The position numbers were made by a program, and so were the translations under genes. A stretch of 64,000 nucleotides of DNA, from positions 1 through 64,000 of the forward strand of contig NZ_JACADJ010000003.1 in assembly GCF_013389365.1 (NCBI RefSeq). Reading direction: 5' to 3'. Positions 9,015 through 18,170 of the stretch are shown piece by piece (the first letter of the stretch is position 1; every line of letters starts with the position of its first letter). Origin of the DNA: Desulfobacter latus. GTDB taxonomy: Bacteria > Desulfobacterota > Desulfobacteria > Desulfobacterales > Desulfobacteraceae. Below the pieces are notes generated by a model that was not told the origin of the DNA, made no database searches, and was given only the letters and a program-made list of their open reading frames with translations.

Positions 9015-12000
9015 ATGAAAACCATATTTGAAAAACCGGTAGACCGATCCATAGAGGGTGTCATCAAAGCTGATGATGACGCCGGCCTCCGTCTTGAAGC
9101 TGAAGAATATGTGCTGACCAATGAAGTTGAAAAGCGTCTGGAAAACTTTCTGGATGCCTATAACAACTATGACGGTGCTAATGGCGTATGGATCTCCGGC
9201 TTTTTCGGATCTGGTAAATCTCATCTTTTGAAGATACTGGCCCTTTTGATGGAGAACCGTGAAGTTGAGGGGGCAAAAGTCCTTGATATTATGCTTCCCA
9301 AGTGCGGAGATAATGAACTTCTCAAAGGGGATCTGAAAAGAGCGGTTGACATCCCTTCGCAAAGTATCCTGTTCAACATAGACCAGAAGGCCGATGTGAT
9401 CAGCAAAACCCAGATCGATGCACTGGTCGCCGTGTTTGTGAAAGTATTTGACGAGTCCTGCGGATATTTCGGGAAGCAGGCTTATATCGCCCAGTTTGAA
9501 AGGGAGCTTGATCAGGATAGCCTGTTTGACAAGTTCAAGGAAGCGTTTCAAGCAGCATCTAAAAAAGACTGGGAATGGGGTCGGATGAGGGCCAAACGGG
9601 TAGCATCCCATATTGATGAAGCATACCAGACCGTCACGGGCCAACAGGTTACAGGCATTCTTGATAAATATAGAAGCGATTACCGTCTGTCCATTGAAGA
9701 TTTTGCAGAACAGGTTAACACCTATATTGAAAACCAGGGAAAGGACTTCCGGTTAAATTTCTTTGTTGATGAGGTCGGTCAATATGTTGCGGATAATGTC
9801 AAGCTGATGACCAATCTTCAGACTATTGCAGAAAGCCTTGCCACTAAAAGCCGCGGCAGGGTCTGGATCATTGTGACAGCCCAGGAGGATATGAACACGG
9901 TTGTCGGTGAGATGAACAAGCAGCAGAGCAATGACTTTTCAAAAATTCAGGATAGATTCAAGAACCGGATGAAGCTGACCAGTGCGGATGTTGCCGAAGT
10001 GATCCAGAAACGGTTACTGCAGAAAAATGATACCGGGATCAACAAGCTGTCCAAAGTCTACAAAGACCAGGTCAATAATTTTAAAACCCTGTTTGATTTT
10101 GCAGACGGCTCACAATTATACCGAAATTTCAAAGATCAGGATCACTTCATTCATACCTATCCGTTTATCCCGTACCAGTTCATTCTGTTCCAGGCTGCCA
10201 TCCAGAATCTGTCCATGCACAATGCATTTGAAGGAAAGCACAGGTCTGTTGGAGAAAGATCCATGCTGGGCGTATTCCAGCAGGTAGCAGTTCAAATTTC
10301 AGACCATGATCTCGGGCAGCTTGCCACATTTGATCTGATGTTTGAAGGGATCAGGAGTGCATTGAAATCTCAGATCCAGAAATCCATCCAGCTTGCAGAA
10401 AGACACCTGGACAATAAATTCGCCGTGCAGGTACTCAAGGCCCTGTTCCTTGTAAAATATATTAAAGAATTCAAGGCAACAAAGAGGAACCTCTCGGTGC
10501 TGATGCTGGATGAATTCAACAAAAACATGGATCAGCTGAATAAGGACCTGACCGAAGCCCTGAACCTTCTTGAGCAGCAGACATACATTCAAAGAAACGG
10601 TGAAATATTCGAATTCCTTACGGACGAAGAAAAGGATGTTGAAGAGGAAATTAAAAATACCGATATCGAAACCTCTGCCGTTGATGAAAATCTGTATAAG
10701 ATAGTCTTCGATACCATCATAAAACTGCGAAAAATACGATACGACGAAAATGGACAGGACTATCCATTCTCCAGGAAACTGGATGACAAGCTGTTTGGCC
10801 GGGAGTATGAGTTGACCATCCATGTTATCAGCCCTTTTAACGAGCATGCCGATAATGAACAGGTCTTGACCATGCAGTCAGCAGGAAGGGATGAACTTCT
10901 GGTGATCATGCCGCCGGATGAACGGATGATGCGGGATCTGTTGATGTATGAAAGGACCAATAAATATATCCGGCAGAACATCTCCACCACGCAGCAGGAA
11001 TCCATTAAAAGGATATTGGCGGACAAGACCCATCAGAATCAGGAGCGGTATACGGATCTGAAACAACATATTGAAAAACTTCTTGGGTTATCAAAAATGT
11101 TCATCAATGCCGGTCTGGTAGATATCGGAGGATCAGATCCCCAGGCAAGAGTCATAAAGGGATTCCATGACCTTATTATAAGAACCTATCCCAACCTGAA
11201 GATGCTCAAGGATTTTACATATACCGAGAGCTATGTATCCAAATGCCTGAAGGACGGCGGCAACCTTTTTGGTGGAGACGTTTCCCTTCTCAGTGAAGCA
11301 GAACAGGAGATGCTTTCATTTGTTAAAGGCAATAAAACCAACGGTATCAGAACCACGGTTAAAAGCCTGATTGAACGATTCGAGAAGAAATCATATGGTT
11401 GGTACTACGCAGCCATATTGTGCATCCTGGCCAAACTCTGTGCAGCAGGAAAGGTCGAGTTGAATTCCGACAGCAATATCCTGGAAGATGACCAGCTTGA
11501 AAAAGCATTGTTAAATACCCATGGCCATTCAAATCTGGTTGTAGAGCCTTTAAGTGACTTCACCGCCGGCCAGATCCGAGGCCTGAAACAGTTCTATGAA
11601 GAGTTCTTTGACCACCCCACATCTACAGCAGAGGCCAAAGCCCTTGGTAAAGAGACAACCGAAGCCATCAAAGAAAAGATTGACACCTTGTCAGCCCTCG
11701 TTGCAGATAAATCGAGGTATCCATTCCTGGCTGAGTTGGATAAAATCATTGAGACACTCAATGAACTCAAAGGCAAACCCTATACTTTCTTTTTGACTGA
11801 CCTGCATAAGATTGAAGACAGCCTGCTGGATCTGAAAGAAGAGGTTGTTGACCCCATTCAAAGATTCATGAACGGTTCTTTGAAAACCATCTATGATGAT
11901 GCGGTAAGTTTTTTAAAACGTCAGGAGCATAATTTTTTCTATATTGATGGAGATGAGTCCGACCGGATATTTGAAATCCTGAAGGACAGCACCTGCTATA

Positions 12001-12584
12001 AAAATAATAAGATGCAGGAGGTGAAAAGACTTATTGAAACGGTTTCCGGCAAAGTTGATGAGAAACTGAAAACAACCAAGCAGAATGCATCTGACAAGAT
12101 CAGTGCATTGTTGAGTAAAATGACCGGCATGGATGATTTTCAAAAATTAACTTCTGACCATAAGGATGAGTTGAAAAAACCGTTTGAGAGCCAGCTTGAT
12201 AAAATACAGGATCAGGATTTGATTGCTGTAATCAGTGACACCCTTCGCATGTTTGAAGAGGAAGAATACAGTAAAATCCTCAATAGATTGAGTTCTCTCA
12301 GTAAACCGAAATCGACACCCCCGAAACCCAAACCATCTGATTCAGGCCAAACCGAATACGACAATGATGTGGAAGACAGCGATTTTGGAAAAGGGGAAGT
12401 AAAAGACGGTGGGAAGAAACCGGAGAAGAAAAATTCGGCTAAGGAAGTCGTTGGCATCAAAACAATCGAAGTGAATTATTCCAAGGCCTGGATCGAAAGT
12501 GAATTCGAAGTTGAGGACTATTTATCCAAACTGAAAAAGGCCATTCTTAAAGAAATCTATGATGGCAAGCGGATACAGGTATAG
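9015..12584 (+). CDS. brxC: BREX ATPase BrxC (PglY-like)
   Basis: BrxC is the large P-loop ATPase of type 1 BREX and is needed for both defence and host methylation in studied systems. The 1189-residue protein carries a Walker A motif GFFGSGKS at residues 62-69 and the family-typical start IFEKPVDRSIEGVIKADD. RVWIIVTAQEDMNTVVG follows in the ATPase core, and the C-terminal half is long and helical, probably coiled coil. Near the C-terminus (about 1095-1145) is a low-complexity charged linker rich in Lys, Pro, Asp and Glu before a short final domain. Length is normal for BrxC. It lies between brxB and pglX in one transcriptional direction and appears intact. Confidence 0.95.
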   Translation: MKTIFEKPVDRSIEGVIKADDDAGLRLEAEEYVLTNEVEKRLENFLDAYNNYDGANGVWISGFFGSGKSHLLKILALLMENREVEGAKVLDIMLPKCGDNELLKGDLKRAVDIPSQSILFNIDQKADVISKTQIDALVAVFVKVFDESCGYFGKQAYIAQFERELDQDSLFDKFKEAFQAASKKDWEWGRMRAKRVASHIDEAYQTVTGQQVTGILDKYRSDYRLSIEDFAEQVNTYIENQGKDFRLNFFVDEVGQYVADNVKLMTNLQTIAESLATKSRGRVWIIVTAQEDMNTVVGEMNKQQSNDFSKIQDRFKNRMKLTSADVAEVIQKRLLQKNDTGINKLSKVYKDQVNNFKTLFDFADGSQLYRNFKDQDHFIHTYPFIPYQFILFQAAIQNLSMHNAFEGKHRSVGERSMLGVFQQVAVQISDHDLGQLATFDLMFEGIRSALKSQIQKSIQLAERHLDNKFAVQVLKALFLVKYIKEFKATKRNLSVLMLDEFNKNMDQLNKDLTEALNLLEQQTYIQRNGEIFEFLTDEEKDVEEEIKNTDIETSAVDENLYKIVFDTIIKLRKIRYDENGQDYPFSRKLDDKLFGREYELTIHVISPFNEHADNEQVLTMQSAGRDELLVIMPPDERMMRDLLMYERTNKYIRQNISTTQQESIKRILADKTHQNQERYTDLKQHIEKLLGLSKMFINAGLVDIGGSDPQARVIKGFHDLIIRTYPNLKMLKDFTYTESYVSKCLKDGGNLFGGDVSLLSEAEQEMLSFVKGNKTNGIRTTVKSLIERFEKKSYGWYYAAILCILAKLCAAGKVELNSDSNILEDDQLEKALLNTHGHSNLVVEPLSDFTAGQIRGLKQFYEEFFDHPTSTAEAKALGKETTEAIKEKIDTLSALVADKSRYPFLAELDKIIETLNELKGKPYTFFLTDLHKIEDSLLDLKEEVVDPIQRFMNGSLKTIYDDAVSFLKRQEHNFFYIDGDESDRIFEILKDSTCYKNNKMQEVKRLIETVSGKVDEKLKTTKQNASDKISALLSKMTGMDDFQKLTSDHKDELKKPFESQLDKIQDQDLIAVISDTLRMFEEEEYSKILNRLSSLSKPKSTPPKPKPSDSGQTEYDNDVEDSDFGKGEVKDGGKKPEKKNSAKEVVGIKTIEVNYSKAWIESEFEVEDYLSKLKKAILKEIYDGKRIQV

Positions 12585-12625
12585 CCGGCGTCGAATATTA
12601 GAAACTTTATACGGAGCATAAACAA

Positions 12626-15600
12626 TTGAATACATCCCAACTGAAACCATTTGCACAGAATGCCCGAAGACAATTGATAGAACTGGTATCCACAAAACTG
12701 TCCATAGTGCTGGATACCAACAGTGCTGCCAGAAGAGAAAATGAGAAAGCTGTTAAGGAACTTGAAAAGGAAATCTCTCGGACATCCGAAGATCAAGTCG
12801 TCGAGAAGGTTGCTTACATCTGGTTCAACAGATTCTGTGCGTTGAGATTCATGGATGTAAATCGATACACCAGTATAGGAGTTGTGTCACCTGCACAAGG
12901 ACTCTCCCAGCCGGAAATTTTGATGGAAGCCAAACAAGGTCATATTGATGAAGGATTAAGGATCGATAAAAATCGGGTATTTGGTCTTCTGAATGAAACC
13001 ATTCCAAGTCCTGAACCACAGCAGGAGGCTTACCGGATACTGTTGGTTGCCGTATGTAACGACTACTATAGCACTATGCCGTTTCTGTTTGAAAGGATCG
13101 CAGACTATACCGAACTATTGATGCCGGATGATTTGTTGTCAGACAGTTCAATTCTGACCACCACCCGGGAAGCTCTTTCTGAAGAAGCCTGTTCGGATGT
13201 TGAGGTTATCGGTTGGCTATACCAATTCTATATCTCTGAGAAAAAGGATGAGGTCTTTGCCGGGCTAAAGAAGAATAAAAAGGTGACACCGGAGAATATA
13301 CCAGCAGCCACGCAGTTGTTTACACCTAACTGGATCGTTCGTTATCTGGTAGAAAATTCACTTGGGCGATTGTGGATGCTGAATAACCCTGGCTCCAAAC
13401 TTATTGACAGGATGGACTATTATATAAAACCGGAACAGGAGGAGAAGGACTTTCTGGTAATCAAATCGCCAGAAGAGATAAAGATCTGTGATCCCGCCTG
13501 TGGTTCCGGTCACATGCTGGTGTATGCGTTTGAGATCCTCTATACTATCTACGAAGAACAAGGATATGATGCTCCCAAGATCCCACAACTCATCCTTGAA
13601 AATAATCTTTATGGCATTGAGATCGATGAACGGGCAGGAGAGTTGGCTGCATTTGCACTCTGTATGAAAGCCAGAGAGAAGTATCGTCGTTTCTTTAAAA
13701 AGAAGGTTCATCCCAATATTTGTGTTCTTGAAAATATTAATTTTGAGGCTCATGAGGTTAAAAGTTATATGGATGCAGTCGGCCCAGATTTGTTTTCCAT
13801 GGATCTTTCAACTCTGCTTTATCAGTTCAAGGAAGCAGATAATTTTGGTTCGTTGATTCGGCCAGAGCTAACCAATGTATCAGATGTACTGCGGCTTATA
13901 GATGAGAAGAAAGTGGCTGATGATATGTTTCTTCAAGGTATTCATCAGAGAGTCCTGAAAGTTTTGAAACAGGCTGATTATTTAAGCCCTAAGTATCATG
14001 TTGTCGTAGCTAATCCTCCTTATATGGGCAGAAAAGGGATGAATAGTCGTTTAGGAAAGTGGGTGAAAGACAATTATCCAAATAGTAAGCTGGATCTTTT
14101 TACAATGTTTTTGGAAAGATGTATTCAGTTATCTTTAAAGAAGGGATATATGGGAATGATTAATCTTCCTTCTTGGTTATTTTTATCCTCCTTTGCCAAA
14201 TTACGAAAATTCATATTAGACAACTATGTAATCGACTCAATGCTTCACATGGGGAGAGGGATATTCGGTATTGACTGGGGATCAACTGCATTCGTCATTA
14301 AAACAGCTAAAGAACCGAATAAGTTAGGGTTTTATTACAGATTACATAAAAGAAATTTCCAACATATATATTATAACGACATAGCAAAAATATATTTAAA
14401 CTCTAAAAATAACACTGAATATAAATATAACTTTGATTTATATCGAGATGAAACAGGAGTGAATGAAATCCCGAGTGAGTCGGACGATTCAGGCCAAAGA
14501 ATTCGTTATCGAAGTTCTTCGAGCAATTTTAAATCAATACCAGGAACACCCATAACATATTGGCTAAGTGATAATGTAAGAAATATATTTAAGAAACTCC
14601 CAAATCTTTCAGATATATCGACCTCTGCTGTAGGCCAGAACACCGGTGATAACGATAGATTTCTAAAGTTTTGGTATGAAATCTCTAAATCAAAGATTAA
14701 TTATGGCTGTAAAATCCGAGAAGATACCTACAATGATAGTTTCAAGTGGTATCCTTACAATAAAGGAGGCGGGTATAGAAAATGGTATGGAAATCTTATA
14801 TATGTAGTTAATTGGGAAAATGATGCTGAAGAGATAAAAAAATACGCTGTTCAACGTAATAAGGGTAAACATTGGTCTAGGTATATTCAGAATTTAGAGT
14901 GGCTGTTTCATGAGGGAATAACATGGTCAGATGTAACTTCAGGGCGTTTGTCTGGTAGATATCTACCACCAGGCTTCATTTCGGATGTGTCTGGACACTC
15001 TGCTTTTTTTACAAAAGACGTTCCTTTCGAAATAGGACTATCTGTAATAAACAGTACATTCGTATTTAATATAGCGAAGGTCTTGAACCCTACGATTCAT
15101 TTTCAGGCGGGTAATTATAGGGACATCCCCTACTCTAATAAGCTATATAATTCCGCTACACAGAGTAATATTCAACAATTGATAAAAATAGGAGTTCGAG
15201 ATTGGAATTCTTATGAAACATCCTGGGATTTTACTCGTTCCCCCTTGCTGACTTCTAACTTAAAGCAATCAACGTTAAAAAAGACGTACTCGACCCTGAA
15301 AAGCTGTTTTAATGAAGATGTTATGAAAATGAAGGAGTTAGAAGAAAAGAATAATATCCATTTTATGGAATCATATGGTCTTGTAGATGAATTTAAACCA
15401 GAATTATCCATGTCAGAAATAACTTTAACTTGTAATCCATATTATCGCTATGGAGGAAACAAAAGTGAAAAAGAATTAGAAAATGTTTTTTTAGGAGATA
15501 CAATCAAGGAATTTTTATCATACTCTGTTGGTTGTATGTTTGGACGTTATTCCTTGGATAAAGAAGGCTTAATTCTAAAGAATCAAGGAGAAACTATAGA

Positions 15601-16222
15601 AAACTATCTTGCAAAGATACCTCAAGCAATTTTTAAACCAGACGACGATAATGTAATTCCGATTATGGAGGTCGACTGGTTCTCAGATGATATAGCTGAA
15701 CGGTTTAAAAAATTCTTAAGGGTGACATTTGGCGAAGAGCATTACGCAGAAAATCTTGAATTCATTGAAAAGGCAATTGGCAAGGACATTCGTAAATTTT
15801 TCCTCAAAGATTTTTATACCTACCATGTAAAGATGTATAAGAAACGGCCCATATACTGGATGTTCTCATCACCAAAGGGCAGTTTCAATGCCCTGATTTA
15901 TATGCACCGATATAGACCGGATACGGTATCCATTGTTTTAAACGATTATCTCCGTGAATTCAGAACCAAACTGAGCGCCCGAAAAGACAATCTTGAAAAG
16001 ATCAGTATCAGCACCTCTGCATCCCAAGGCGAAAAAACCAAGGCATTGAAAGAGATTGAGCAAATCAAAAAGGTGCTGGATGAAGTGGATGAATATGAGC
16101 GTGATATTCTTTATCCTTTGGCAACGAAACAAATAGAGATCGACCTTGACGATGGTGTGAAAGAAAACTATCCAAAATTTGGAAAAGCCCTGAAGAAGGT
16201 TATCGGATTGAGCGAACAATAG
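12626..16222 (+). CDS. pglX: BREX adenine-specific DNA methyltransferase PglX
   Basis: PglX methylates adenine in the BREX recognition site, marking host DNA; the unmethylated site is what BREX attacks. The 1198-residue protein has the SAM-binding motif CDPACGSGHML near residue 288 and the catalytic NPPYMGRKG near residue 463, as in N6-adenine methyltransferases. The start is TTG at 12626, with CGGAG nine bases upstream. The middle to C-terminal part (roughly bases 14,050-15,650), expected to hold the target-recognition region, is visibly more AT-rich than the flanking ends of the same gene. This suggests replacement of the specificity region by recombination. The ends return to the base use of neighbouring BREX genes. 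No frameshift or phase-variable homopolymer tract was noticed. Confidence 0.95.
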   Translation: MNTSQLKPFAQNARRQLIELVSTKLSIVLDTNSAARRENEKAVKELEKEISRTSEDQVVEKVAYIWFNRFCALRFMDVNRYTSIGVVSPAQGLSQPEILMEAKQGHIDEGLRIDKNRVFGLLNETIPSPEPQQEAYRILLVAVCNDYYSTMPFLFERIADYTELLMPDDLLSDSSILTTTREALSEEACSDVEVIGWLYQFYISEKKDEVFAGLKKNKKVTPENIPAATQLFTPNWIVRYLVENSLGRLWMLNNPGSKLIDRMDYYIKPEQEEKDFLVIKSPEEIKICDPACGSGHMLVYAFEILYTIYEEQGYDAPKIPQLILENNLYGIEIDERAGELAAFALCMKAREKYRRFFKKKVHPNICVLENINFEAHEVKSYMDAVGPDLFSMDLSTLLYQFKEADNFGSLIRPELTNVSDVLRLIDEKKVADDMFLQGIHQRVLKVLKQADYLSPKYHVVVANPPYMGRKGMNSRLGKWVKDNYPNSKLDLFTMFLERCIQLSLKKGYMGMINLPSWLFLSSFAKLRKFILDNYVIDSMLHMGRGIFGIDWGSTAFVIKTAKEPNKLGFYYRLHKRNFQHIYYNDIAKIYLNSKNNTEYKYNFDLYRDETGVNEIPSESDDSGQRIRYRSSSSNFKSIPGTPITYWLSDNVRNIFKKLPNLSDISTSAVGQNTGDNDRFLKFWYEISKSKINYGCKIREDTYNDSFKWYPYNKGGGYRKWYGNLIYVVNWENDAEEIKKYAVQRNKGKHWSRYIQNLEWLFHEGITWSDVTSGRLSGRYLPPGFISDVSGHSAFFTKDVPFEIGLSVINSTFVFNIAKVLNPTIHFQAGNYRDIPYSNKLYNSATQSNIQQLIKIGVRDWNSYETSWDFTRSPLLTSNLKQSTLKKTYSTLKSCFNEDVMKMKELEEKNNIHFMESYGLVDEFKPELSMSEITLTCNPYYRYGGNKSEKELENVFLGDTIKEFLSYSVGCMFGRYSLDKEGLILKNQGETIENYLAKIPQAIFKPDDDNVIPIMEVDWFSDDIAERFKKFLRVTFGEEHYAENLEFIEKAIGKDIRKFFLKDFYTYHVKMYKKRPIYWMFSSPKGSFNALIYMHRYRPDTVSIVLNDYLREFRTKLSARKDNLEKISISTSASQGEKTKALKEIEQIKKVLDEVDEYERDILYPLATKQIEIDLDDGVKENYPKFGKALKKVIGLSEQ

Positions 16223-16241
16223 AACCGGAGGTGTCTATAAT

Positions 16242-17519
16242 ATGAAAATTAAATCCATATCTTTATCCAACTATCGGGGCGTCAAAAATCTCGACTTTGA
16301 CCTGAAAAATGACCTGAACGTTTTTTTAGGCGTTAACGGTGCCGGGAAATCAACGCTGCTCGATGCCGTAGCCGTCATGCTGTCATGGTTTGTGAGCCGT
16401 TTGAAGCGGTCCGGAGCGTCAGGACGTCCAATCGCAGAAGATGATATTTCCAACGGGACATCCGCCGCTTTTGTTACGCTCCATTGCGTTGATAACGAAC
16501 AACCATTTTACTGGAGCTTAGCCAAACGCAGAACAAGTTACATGAAAGTCTTAAAGAAAAGCGACTTCTCCGGGCTGAAAAATTTCACAGAGGCGTTGCA
16601 GGCAATGATTGAAGAACGCGAGGAAAAATTAAATCTTCCTTTATGCGTCTATTATCCTGTTAACAGGGCTGTTGTTGATATTCCCCTTCGGATTAGAAAA
16701 AAACATAAGTTCAATCTTTTTGCTGCCTATGATGATGCATTAACCAGCGGTGCCAATTTTAGAACGTTTTTTGAGTGGTTTCGGGAACGGGAAGATCTTG
16801 AAAACGAAAATAGACGATATAGAAATGCGCTGATCAAACCGGATGACTTTCAATTTCCGGATTCTCAGTTGGAAACCGTTAGAAAAGCCCTGGATGAATT
16901 TTTGCCGGAATTTAAAAACTTCAGTGTGCGCCGGAATCCCCTGAGAATGGAGGTCGAAAAAAACGGAAAGACATTGTCTGTTTCCCAGTTATCAGACGGT
17001 GAAAAATGCCTGATTGCCATGGTTGGGGATCTTGCCAGAAGGCTTGCCATTGCAAATCCTGAAAGAGACGAGCCGCTGAAAGGAAGTGGTGTTGTCATTA
17101 TTGACGAAATAGATCTTCATCTGCATCCCAGGTGGCAGCGCAAGATTATTCCCACCCTCACAAGGGTTTTTTCAAACCTTCAGTTTATCATATCCACCCA
17201 TTCGCCCCATGTGATCACCCATGTACAACCGGAAAACATTTTCCTGTTAAACGACTCGGATGAAGGGATTCAATACACCAAACCTGTAGAATCCTACGGC
17301 AAGAATGCAGACCGGGTGCTTGAAGATTTAATGGGACTTAACACAACCCGTCCTGATGAAGTAAACACCCTCTTAAAGGAACTATACGAAACCATTAATG
17401 AGGGCGAAACAGACAAAGCAAAAGAGCAAATTTCAAATCTCAGGGCCATGATAGGAGAAGATCCTGAAATAGTCAAAGCGGCTGTGCTGATTAAACGAAA
17501 AGAAGTGCTGGGCAAATGA
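16242..17519 (+). CDS. ptuA: Septu-like ATPase PtuA (AAA/ABC-type, DUF2813-like)
   Basis: This 425-residue protein is an SMC/ABC-like ATPase. It has Walker A GVNGAGKST (about residues 31-39), signature LSDGEKCLIAMVGDLARRLA, Walker B VVIIDEIDLHLHP and the switch histidine in FIISTHSPHVI. The start MKIKSISLSNYRGVKNLDF is typical of OLD/RecF-like defence ATPases. Its stop overlaps (ATGA, 17516-17519) an HNH nuclease gene of the TIGR02646 type, and this gene pair is the hallmark of the Septu anti-phage system. In known Septu, PtuA forms a complex that restrains the PtuB nuclease. The pair lies between pglX and pglZ, where type 1 BREX normally has nothing, with only 20 bp to pglX. No reverse transcriptase is nearby, so it is not a retron-linked version. 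Confidence 0.85.
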   Translation: MKIKSISLSNYRGVKNLDFDLKNDLNVFLGVNGAGKSTLLDAVAVMLSWFVSRLKRSGASGRPIAEDDISNGTSAAFVTLHCVDNEQPFYWSLAKRRTSYMKVLKKSDFSGLKNFTEALQAMIEEREEKLNLPLCVYYPVNRAVVDIPLRIRKKHKFNLFAAYDDALTSGANFRTFFEWFREREDLENENRRYRNALIKPDDFQFPDSQLETVRKALDEFLPEFKNFSVRRNPLRMEVEKNGKTLSVSQLSDGEKCLIAMVGDLARRLAIANPERDEPLKGSGVVIIDEIDLHLHPRWQRKIIPTLTRVFSNLQFIISTHSPHVITHVQPENIFLLNDSDEGIQYTKPVESYGKNADRVLEDLMGLNTTRPDEVNTLLKELYETINEGETDKAKEQISNLRAMIGEDPEIVKAAVLIKRKEVLGK

Positions 17520-18151
17520 AATACATTCAAAAAGGATCGGAGCCTGTTCAACTGACCGAGTGGAAAGCCCTTGAGAGTGAGGATTGGAAACCGGAGTACA
17601 GGTCAATGGGAAACCAACTGAAAAATGGTGTCAAAAACTCACTCATGCAGGAACAGGGATATCTTTGCTGCTATTGCGAGCGGCGGCTCAGACTTGATGA
17701 TTCCCATATTGAGCATTTCATCCCCCAAAGCAATGAAGCGATAGATCCGCTTGATTATTCCAATATGCTTTGTTCCTGCCAGAATAGAGTGAAAAAAGGC
17801 GAGCCCCGTCACTGTGGCAATCTTAAGGGAGACTGGTTTGATGCGGCTTTATTGGTCTCACCCCTTGCCCCGGATTGTGAAAACAAATTCTTATTTTTGG
17901 CAGATGGACGCATCAAGCCATTAGAACCAGGAGATCCGGCAGCAAAAACCACCATTGAAAAACTTGGCTTAGGTATCCCAAAACTCAATGATCTGAGACA
18001 AAAGGCCATTGAGCCATTTATCGATGATGTGTTGACCGAACAAGAATTTCAAACCTTTGTGACCGCATATCTTCAGCCTGATCCTGACGGCGTTTTGGGC
18101 GAATTTTATATGACAATTAAATCCCTTTTTGGGAACTTTTCAGAATTATAA
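17516..18151 (+). CDS. ptuB: Septu-like HNH nuclease PtuB (TIGR02646 type)
   Basis: The 211-residue protein has a zinc-binding HNH nuclease core. It shows YLCCYCERR (Cys51, Cys52, Cys54), HIEHF (His64, Glu66, His67), Asn83 in YSNMLCSC with Cys86 and Cys88, and a later RHCGNLKG. These are the conserved elements of the TIGR02646 family found in Septu PtuB. In the Septu model it is the effector that cuts DNA when released or activated through PtuA. It overlaps ptuA by ATGA, so the two are made together, and pglZ begins 19 bp downstream. All catalytic residues appear present. The nuclease assignment is strong; its target here is unknown. Confidence 0.87.
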   Translation: MKYIQKGSEPVQLTEWKALESEDWKPEYRSMGNQLKNGVKNSLMQEQGYLCCYCERRLRLDDSHIEHFIPQSNEAIDPLDYSNMLCSCQNRVKKGEPRHCGNLKGDWFDAALLVSPLAPDCENKFLFLADGRIKPLEPGDPAAKTTIEKLGLGIPKLNDLRQKAIEPFIDDVLTEQEFQTFVTAYLQPDPDGVLGEFYMTIKSLFGNFSEL

Positions 18152-18170
18152 AGCATGAAGCAGGTCATTG

